From positions 124,001 to 188,000 of the forward strand of contig NZ_JAODLR010000001.1 in the NCBI RefSeq assembly GCF_025960875.1: DNA of 64,000 nt, given 5' to 3'. The notes beneath the pieces were generated by a model that was not told where the DNA came from, did no database searches, and was given only the letters and a program-made list of their open reading frames with translations. The position numbers were made by a program, and so were the translations under genes. The stretch comes from Crystallibacter permensis. Lineage in GTDB: Bacteria; Actinomycetota; Actinomycetes; Actinomycetales; Micrococcaceae. Numbering within the stretch: the first letter of the stretch is position 1; each line of letters starts with the position of its first letter. Shown piece by piece: positions 1-7,000 of the stretch.

Positions 1-400
1 GGGGACGGCAACGGATGGCATGAAGGACGCAGTCGAGGACTGAGACGTAATTGCCCGGGCCTCGCTCGCCCAACAGCTGCCCGCGGTGCTTGACGAAGGG
101 GCCGGTGTGCCGGCCGTTGTGGGTCCACACATGCACTTGGCCCGGATCCTTAATGGTCCATAAGCCGAGCTCTTTGGCGGCTGAGACACAAGTGAGCAAC
201 CCGCCCGGCATCAGCGCAGCCCGGAGAACCGGGTCGGCATCCGGCGTTCCGACGAGTCCCCTCCTCAGCGCAACGATGTCCCCCTGCGCGATGGCTGCCC
301 TGCTGCGGTAAGACCCGAAGCCCGCCTTGGCCAAGTCCGCGGCTTGGAGCGTACCCCCGTACCGCGCCACATACTCTGCGATGGGATCCACGTTCTGCAT
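1..400 (-). CDS. AbiEi/DUF559-like protein, C-terminus cut by window edge
   Basis: Only the first 133 codons lie in the window; the frame stays open to the left edge from an ATG at 400. The product starts MQNVDPIAEYVARYGG and has an N-terminal winged-helix-like stretch followed by LLTCVSAAKELGLW and a beta-rich segment (VHVWTHNGRHTGPFVKHRG). This pattern is what I know from the AbiEi-type antitoxin N-domain proteins that often carry a C-terminal DUF559 (Vsr/restriction-like) nuclease fold and are abundant as orphan genes in Arthrobacter relatives. The C-terminal part is not visible, so the presence of a nuclease fold cannot be judged. No good Shine-Dalgarno is seen; a TTG at 406 is an alternative start. 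It is divergent from the riboswitch-led sulfur operon. Confidence 0.6.
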   Translation of the reverse strand, partial: MQNVDPIAEYVARYGGTLQAADLAKAGFGSYRSRAAIAQGDIVALRRGLVGTPDADPVLRAALMPGGLLTCVSAAKELGLWTIKDPGQVHVWTHNGRHTGPFVKHRGQLLGERGPGNYVSVLDCVLHAIRCRP

Positions 401-555
401 AGTCAAGAGGATGTCCGGACATGCAGCTCCGCGGCCAGAGTCTCTTCGCAGCTGTGGAAAACATTGTCGATATCCAGCACACTCGGCAAACTCACGGGAG
501 AACGCAATGCGGCTAAACATTTTTGGTGCGGCCCGTAACAGTTGCGAGAATAGAC

Positions 556-652
556 GGGACCATCCCGAGCGGCCGAGAGATCTGGCTCTTTGACGCCGCA
601 GCAACCATCCGGATTCCGCCGGAGAGGTGCTACCGCCAGAAGCGATGGAGAG
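556..652 (+). promoter_or_regulatory. SAM-I (S-box) riboswitch aptamer
   Basis: The S-box core can be read directly. P1 is CCATC 560-564 with GATGG 644-648. P2 is GCGGC 569-573 with GCCGC 595-599. The P2 loop CTGGC 582-586 can pair with GCCAG 635-639, which is the conserved pseudoknot. P3 is TCCGG 608-612 with CCGGA 619-623. Conserved unpaired blocks are present: GAGAGATCTGGCTC in P2, GCAACC at 601-606 and AGGTGCTACC at 625-634. The aptamer lies about 120 bases before sfnG and leads the sfnG-metY-CoA-binding operon, so high S-adenosylmethionine should switch the operon off. The 369-base gap 401-769 holds this element; 401-555 shows nothing else I can name. Confidence 0.9.
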
Positions 653-677
653 AGCGCAAGCAATCTTTGATCCGGAT

Positions 678-702
678 GGCGCAAGGCTGTCCGGCCTGCG
701 CC
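678..702 (+). other. Hairpin between SAM riboswitch and sfnG (possible expression platform)
   Basis: GGCGCA 678-683 pairs with TGCGCC 697-702 and GGC 685-687 with GCC 694-696, with one bulged A and a six-base loop. There is no U-tract after it, so it is not a normal intrinsic terminator; it may be part of the expression platform or a Rho/translation-level switch. GATGG, the 3' strand of aptamer P1, recurs at 675-679 and 704-708 around this hairpin, which could allow competition for P1. Confidence 0.45.
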
Positions 703-769
703 CGATGGATCGTCATTGCCCGGGATTCCCGCACATCGCGCCGCGGCGCAGACTTTGAAGGAATTCGCC

Positions 770-1954
770 ATGAACACCAACACCTCGGTCAGCCAGATCG
801 CTGATCTCGAAACCCCGCTGAAATTCGCCTACTGGGTCCCGAACGTTTCGGGCGGCCTGGTGGTTTCCACCATTGAACAGCGCACCAGCTGGGACTTCGA
901 CTACAACAAGAAGCTGGCCCGGATCGCCGAGAACTCCGGCTTCGAGTACGCCCTGACCCAGACCCGCTACGCCGCCAGCTACGGCGCGGACAAGCAGCAC
1001 GAGGCCACCAGTTTCTCGCTGGCCCTGCTCGGCGCCACCGAAAAGCTCAAGGTCATCTCCGCCGTCCACCCGGGCATGTGGCATCCGGGCGTGCTGGCCA
1101 AGTTCATCATCACCGCGGACCACATCTCCGGCGGCCGCGCTGCCGTCAATGTTGTCTCCGGCTGGCTCAAGGACGAGTTCGTGAACTTCGGCCTGGAGTG
1201 GCTGGAGCATGACGAGCGCTACGTCCGCACCGAGGAGTTCATCCGCGTGCTGCGCGGCTTATGGACCGAGCAGGAGTACTCGCAGTCCGGCAAGTACTAC
1301 AACATCAACAACTTCACGCTGAACCCGGCGCCGCTGGACGTCCCGGGCCGGGCGCACCCGGAGATCTTCTTCGGCGGCAACTCCACCGCCGCCCAGGCCG
1401 CCGCAGGCCGCACCGCCGACTGGTACTTCTCCAACGGCAAGGACCTGGCCGGTTTCGAGGACAACATCTCCGGCGTCACGGCCGCCGCAGCCGCCGTCGG
1501 CCGCACCCCGAAGTTCGGTCTGAACGGCTTCGTCATCGCCCGCGACACCGAGGCTGAGGCGAAGGACACGCTGCGGGAAATCGTGGCCAAGGCGCACCGT
1601 CCCGCCGTCGAAGGTTTCCGCGCCGCAGTCCAGGAAGCCGGCGCTTCCACCAAGGACGGCAAGGGCATGTGGGCCGATTCGAGCTACGAGGACCTGGTCC
1701 AGTACAACGACGGCTTCAAGACAGGACTTATAGGTACCCCGGAGCAGATTGCCCAACGTATCGTGGACTTCAAGAAGATCGGCGTGAACCTCATGCTGAC
1801 CTGCTACCTGCATTTCCAGGAGGAAGTGGAAGCGTTCGGCCGCAACGTGCTGCCGATCGTCCGCGAACTCGAGGCGGACCTGGCCCGCGCCAACGGCACC
1901 GAACTGAACACTTCGCTGCTGCCCGCCACCAACTTTGAAGGAGCATCCGCCTGA
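770..1954 (+). CDS. sfnG: FMNH2-dependent dimethyl sulfone monooxygenase, SfnG-like
   Basis: 394 residues of the bacterial luciferase-like (LLM) flavin monooxygenase fold. The stretches FAYWVPNVSGGLV, TQTRYAASYGAD, AVHPGMWHPG and NVVSGWLKDEF are typical of the SfnG/SsuD branch. SfnG of Pseudomonas splits dimethyl sulfone to methanesulfinate and formaldehyde with reduced FMN; no FMN reductase is present here, so reduced flavin must come from elsewhere. The ATG at 770 follows GAAGGA at 757-762; an upstream in-frame ATG at 716 has no ribosome site and lies behind the hairpin. The stop overlaps the metY start (TGATG). Cytoplasmic. Family is firm; the exact sulfone substrate is inference from similarity and from the sulfur context. 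Confidence 0.85.
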   Translation: MNTNTSVSQIADLETPLKFAYWVPNVSGGLVVSTIEQRTSWDFDYNKKLARIAENSGFEYALTQTRYAASYGADKQHEATSFSLALLGATEKLKVISAVHPGMWHPGVLAKFIITADHISGGRAAVNVVSGWLKDEFVNFGLEWLEHDERYVRTEEFIRVLRGLWTEQEYSQSGKYYNINNFTLNPAPLDVPGRAHPEIFFGGNSTAAQAAAGRTADWYFSNGKDLAGFEDNISGVTAAAAAVGRTPKFGLNGFVIARDTEAEAKDTLREIVAKAHRPAVEGFRAAVQEAGASTKDGKGMWADSSYEDLVQYNDGFKTGLIGTPEQIAQRIVDFKKIGVNLMLTCYLHFQEEVEAFGRNVLPIVRELEADLARANGTELNTSLLPATNFEGASA

Positions 1955-3315
1955 TGGCTGACCGCACATTTGGCTTCCGCACCCGCGCCCTGCACGCCGG
2001 CGGAACCCCCGACGCCGAGCATGGCGCCCGCGCCGTGCCGATCTACCAGAGCACGTCCTTCGTCTTTAAAGACACCGACGACGCCGCCAACCTCTTTGCG
2101 CTGCAGAAGTACGGCAACATCTACTCGCGCATCGGCAACCCGACCGTAGCGGCCTTCGAGGAGCGCATCGCTTCGCTCGAGGGCGGCATCGGGGCCGTGG
2201 CGACCGCGTCCGGCATGGCCGCGGAGTTCATTACCTTCGCCGCGCTGGCCGGTGCGGGCGACCACATCGTGGCCTCGTCCAAGCTCTACGGCGGCACCAT
2301 CACGCAGCTCGATGTCACGCTGCGCCGCTTCGGCGTGGAGACCACGTTCGTCGATTCGACGGACCCGGCGGACTTCGCCGCGGCCATCGGCGAGAACACC
2401 AAGGCCGTCTACACCGAGATTGTGGCCAACCCTTCCGGCGACATTGCCGATCTTGAGGGCCTGGCCAAGGTAGCGCACGACGCCGGCGTCCCCCTTGTCG
2501 TGGACGCCACCTTGAGCACGCCGTACCTTATCCGCCCGATCGACTACGGTGCCGACATCGTGATCCACTCCGCCACCAAGTTCCTCGGCGGCCATGGCAC
2601 CACGCTCGGCGGCGTCGTCGTCGAATCCGGCCGGTTCAACTGGGGCAACGGCAAGTTCCCGGCGATGACCGAGCCGGTGGCTTCCTACGGCAATGTTTCC
2701 TGGTGGGGCAACTTCGGGGAGTACGGCTTCCTGACCAAGCTCCGCTCCGAGCAGCTGCGCGACATCGGTCCGTCCCTGTCGGCGCAGTCCGCGTTCCAGC
2801 TGCTGCAGGGCGTGGAGACGCTGCCGCAGCGCATGGACGAGCACCTCACGAACGCCAAGCGCGTCGCCGAGTGGCTTGAGGCCGACGAGCGCGTTTCGTG
2901 GGTCAACTACGCCGGCCTGCCCTCGCACCCGGATTACGAGCGCGGGCGCAAGTATCTGCCGCTGGGCGTCGGCTCCGTGTTCGCTTTCGGTGTCAAGGGC
3001 GGCCGCACCGCGGGACAGAAGTTCATCGAGTCCCTGCAGCTCGCCTCGCACCTGGCCAACATCGGTGACTCACGGACCTTGGTCCTGCACCCCGGCTCCA
3101 CCACGCACCAGCAGCTCTCCGCCGAGCAGCTGCAGGCCGCCGGCGTGCCCGAGGACCTCATCCGCATTTCCGTGGGCCTCGAAGACGTCGACGACATCAT
3201 CTGGGACCTGGACCAGGCCCTGACCGCCGCGGTGGCCGCCGCCGAAGCGGGCGACCTGGACCTCGGGGAACTCAATTCCGAAGCCGCAGCCTGCGAGATT
3301 GGAGCACGGGCATGA
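1954..3315 (+). CDS. metY: O-acetylhomoserine aminocarboxypropyltransferase (sulfhydrylase)
   Basis: 453 residues of the Cys/Met-metabolism PLP enzyme family, the usual MetY length (MetB and MetC are about 50 shorter). It begins FGFRTRALHAGG and has YSRIGNPTVAAFEERIASLEG. The PLP lysine is K209 in SATKFLGGHG. The enzyme joins O-acetylhomoserine with sulfide to give homocysteine, and MetY enzymes can also accept methanethiol to give methionine directly. Its start overlaps the sfnG stop, and its own stop overlaps the next start (ATGA), so the three genes are translationally coupled. Ribosome site GAAGGAG at 1937-1943. Control by the SAM riboswitch fits a methionine gene. Confidence 0.95.
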   Translation: MADRTFGFRTRALHAGGTPDAEHGARAVPIYQSTSFVFKDTDDAANLFALQKYGNIYSRIGNPTVAAFEERIASLEGGIGAVATASGMAAEFITFAALAGAGDHIVASSKLYGGTITQLDVTLRRFGVETTFVDSTDPADFAAAIGENTKAVYTEIVANPSGDIADLEGLAKVAHDAGVPLVVDATLSTPYLIRPIDYGADIVIHSATKFLGGHGTTLGGVVVESGRFNWGNGKFPAMTEPVASYGNVSWWGNFGEYGFLTKLRSEQLRDIGPSLSAQSAFQLLQGVETLPQRMDEHLTNAKRVAEWLEADERVSWVNYAGLPSHPDYERGRKYLPLGVGSVFAFGVKGGRTAGQKFIESLQLASHLANIGDSRTLVLHPGSTTHQQLSAEQLQAAGVPEDLIRISVGLEDVDDIIWDLDQALTAAVAAAEAGDLDLGELNSEAAACEIGARA

Positions 3316-3812
3316 GCACCGCCGTTGAAGAGCGCACCTGGGTAGGGCCGTCCGCACCGGAGCGCCTGAACATCCTGCGCAGCACCAAGACCATCGCCAT
3401 CGTCGGCGCCTCGGACAAGCCGAGCCGGGCCAGCTACTTCGTGGCCACCTACCTGCTCTCCTCGAGCAAGTACAAGGTCTACTTCGTGAACCCGGTAGCC
3501 AAGGAGATCCTGGGCCAGCCGGTCTACGCCTCGCTGGCGGATCTGCCCGAGGTGCCGGATCTGGTTGAGGTTTTCCGCAAGCACGATGACCTCCCCGGCG
3601 TGCTCGATGAGTCCCTCGCCGTGGGCGCGAAGACCATCTGGCTCCAGCTCGGCTCCTGGCACGAGGAAGTCGCGGCCAAGGCGGAAGCGGCCGGGCTCAA
3701 CGTGGTCATGGACCGCTGCGTCAAGATCGAGCATGCGCGCTTCCACGGCGGCCTGCACCTGGCCGGTTTCGATACCGGGGTCATCTCCTCGAAACGCCAG
3801 CTGACAGCCTGA
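3312..3812 (+). CDS. CoA-binding domain protein (YccU-like)
   Basis: 166 residues with one Rossmann-type CoA-binding domain: TIAIVGASDKPSR near residues 26-40, then NPVAKEILGQPVY and the C-terminal VMDRCVKIEHAR typical of the short single-domain CoA-binding proteins such as YccU/YneT. The biochemical role of this family is not established. It overlaps the metY stop by four bases and is the last gene before a strong terminator, so it is made with sfnG and metY under riboswitch control. A link to methionine or sulfur metabolism is inference from context only. Confidence 0.85.
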   Translation: MSTAVEERTWVGPSAPERLNILRSTKTIAIVGASDKPSRASYFVATYLLSSSKYKVYFVNPVAKEILGQPVYASLADLPEVPDLVEVFRKHDDLPGVLDESLAVGAKTIWLQLGSWHEEVAAKAEAAGLNVVMDRCVKIEHARFHGGLHLAGFDTGVISSKRQLTA

Positions 3813-3824
3813 TCCACCCATCTG

Positions 3825-3871
3825 GAGGGGGCAAGCGGTGCCTATGGCAACCGCTTGCCCCCTCTGTTTTT
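3825..3871 (+). terminator. Intrinsic terminator of the sulfur operon
   Basis: A 15-bp perfect stem, GAGGGGGCAAGCGGT 3825-3839 with its complement 3850-3864, a 10-base loop, and TGTTTTT following. It lies 12 bases after the stop of the CoA-binding gene. Confidence 0.95.
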
Positions 3872-4042
3872 CCCTACAATCCAACGCAAAGCGTACCGGT
3901 CCCCTCATTTAGGGGATGCCGGTGACCCCCAATCTCTAGGTTTTTACCAAGGTCGGGCCTAGACGATTAACCCCGGCCCATTAACAATCGATGAAGTCCG
4001 CGTCGACTGATGAGCCGATCACTCGAGACCGAGGGGTCTTAG

Positions 4043-7000
4043 ATGTTCACTCACCGGGTTATGGGGAATAAGCGGGAGGATGCGCGGGGGCGCAAATCTT
4101 CCTCCCGTCAAACTGGTGCCGGGCAACCGGCCACGAAACAAACTGGGTACCGGCGCCGCGGCGTCGCCGGCATGCTCGCACTTGTACTGACCACGTCGCT
4201 GGGCCTTCCAGCCCTTGCAGGTCCGGCCCACGCTGGGGTGGTGGGCCAGGGATTTACCGTTACGCCAGCGGATCTGGCGTTCATTCTCAAGCAGATCAAG
4301 ATTTCCGAGGCCCACGTGGCCAACACAACGTCCGCCACGGGCCCCTGCGGAGCACTGCTCGGCGACGGCCCCAACCAGGTGCCGGGCCCGCTGGTCTCCT
4401 ACGGCCTGCGCACGGTGGACGGTTCCTGCAACAACCTGCAGGAAGACCGCGAAAACTTCGGCGCGGCGCAGGAATCGTTCCCGCGGCTCACCACGCCGGA
4501 CTTCCGGCCGGCCGAAGACAGCCAGTCCCCTCGGGTCGCCGCCACGGCCGACCCCGGGTACGCCTCCAAGAAGGACGTCTGGGACTCGCAGCCGCGCGTC
4601 ATCAGCAACCTGATCGTGGACCAGACGTCCACCAACCCCGCAGCCGTTAAGGCGGCGGGCTTTCCCGTGCGCAGCCAGGGCACCGACGGCGTTGTCCCCT
4701 GCACCACGGATCCAACACCGACGACGGCGGGCGTTCCCGAGGACTGTGTTCCGTCAGGGGAAACACTGTTCATCCCGAATGTCACCACCGACGTCGGACT
4801 CTCGCCGCCCTACAACGGCCTGTTCACGCTCTTCGGACAGTTCTTCGACCACGGCCTCGATCTGGTCAGCAAGTCCGGCGGCACGGTCTATGTCCCGCTG
4901 AAGGACGATGATCCGCTGATCCCCGGACGCGACGGAACGCTGAACACGGCCGATGACCTGCCCCCGCACCTGCGCTTCATGGCTGTGACCCGGGCAACCA
5001 ACCAACCCGGCCCCGACGGCCTGATGGGCACCGACGACGATATCCAGGAAGCCACCAACCGGACCAATCCCTACGTGGACCAGTCCCAGACCTACGCTTC
5101 CCACCCGGCGCACCAGGTGTTCCTGCGCACCTACGTGAAGAACACCGCCGGCAAACCCGTCTCCACCGGCGAGCTGATGACCTCCGCCGACGGCGGCATG
5201 GGCACCTGGCAGCTGCTGAAGAAGCAGGCGGCCGAGCTGCTCGGCCTGAAGCTGGTGGACGCCGATGCACTGAACATCCCGGTGATCCTCACCGATCCGT
5301 ACGGCAAGTTCGTTCCGGGCCCCAACGGCCTCCCGCAGTATGTGACGCCGACCGGAACCGTGGAAGGCAACCTTGCCGCCCCCGTGCCCGCACCCGCCAA
5401 CGTTGACCGGGTCAGCGAGGCCTTTATCGAGGACATCGCCCACAACGCGGTTCCCGCTCCGGGACTGATCGCGGACACTGACACCGCCATCACCCCGGCC
5501 ACCGCGCGCCAGACCGCCGGCACGTACGACAACGAGATGCTGGACCGGCACTTCGTCGCCGGTGACGGCCGCGTCAACGAGAACATCGGCCTGACCTCGA
5601 TCCACCAGATCTTCCATTCCGAGCACAACCGCCTGGTGGGAGACATTCAGCGGGTCCTCACCGAGGACACAGGAAATGCCCGGGGGGATGCTGCCCTGAA
5701 GGAATGGCAGCTCGCCGCCGGCGCGGAAGGCTGGAACGGGGAGCGGATCTTCCAGGCTGCCCGGTTCATCACCGAGATGGAGTACCAGCACCTGGCCTTC
5801 GAGGAGTTCGCCCGCAAGGTCCAGCCCCTCATCGAACCGTTCTCCGGCTATCACGACGACGTGAACTCCGCGATCAGCGCCGAGTTTGCCCATGCCGTGT
5901 ACCGGTTCGGCCACTCGATGCTCACCGACACCATCGCGCGCACCAACGAGGACGGCTCGTCGAACGATACGCCGTTGTTGAACGGCTTCCTCAACCCGTT
6001 GGCCTACACCGACGGCGGTTCGGCCGGTGTCCTGGACTCCAAGTCCGCGGCCGGCAGCATCGCCATGGGTATGTCCAACCAGGTGGGCAACGAGCTCGAC
6101 GAGTTCGTGACCGACACGCTGCGCAGCAACCTGCTGGGCCTGCCGCTGGACCTTCCCGCCATCAACATCGCCCGGGCCCGGGAAACCGGTCTGCCGTCGC
6201 TGAACGAGCTGCGCAAGGAGCTGCACGCCAAGACCAACGACAGCCAGCTGATGCCGTACAAGAACTGGATCGACTTCGGGCTGAACATTAAGCATCCCGA
6301 GTCGCTGGTGAACTTCGTTGCCGCCTACGGCACGCACGAAACCATCACGTCCAAGACCACCCTGGCGGAGAAGCGGGAGGCCGCCCGGCTGATCGTGGAT
6401 CCGCCGTTCGACACCGCGCCGGAAACCATTCCCGCCGATGCCGGCGACTTCATGGGCGCCACGGGGACCTGGGCGGACAAGCCAACCGGCCTGGACACCG
6501 TGGACCTCTGGATGGGCGGCCTGGCCGAACGCACCAACCTGTTCGGCGGCCTGCTGGGCTCAACCTTCAACTACGTGTTCGAAAAGCAGATGCTGGACCT
6601 GCAGAACGGCGACCGGTTCTACTACCTAGTGCGCACACCGGGCATGAACCTGTTCTCGCAGCTGGAAGGCAACTCCTTCGGCGAGATGATCATGCGCAAC
6701 ACCAACGCGCACTCCATCACGGCCGACGTCTTCTCCACCGCTGACTGCAAATTCCAGCTGGCCAACTTGGGCGGCACCGGCACCAACATCGCGGATGACC
6801 CGGCGTCGGAATGCAACGAGACCGAGCTGCTCATCCGGATGCCGGACGGCACCATCCGCTACCGGACGATGAACTCGATCGATCCTCCGGGCATCAATGG
6901 CCAAAGCGTCTTCAACGGTACCGACAGCAGGGACCTGGTCTGGGGCGGCGTCGACAATGACACGTTCTGGGGCGGCCCGGGCAATGACCGCATCGAAGGC

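Noticed and set aside
403-783. Minus-strand frame of 126 codons covering the riboswitch
   Set aside because: It is antisense to the SAM-I aptamer and sfnG start and has no recognisable protein features.
4754-6337. A 527-codon minus-strand frame inside the peroxidase gene
   Set aside because: It is the same kind of antisense shadow; the plus frame has all catalytic peroxidase motifs.
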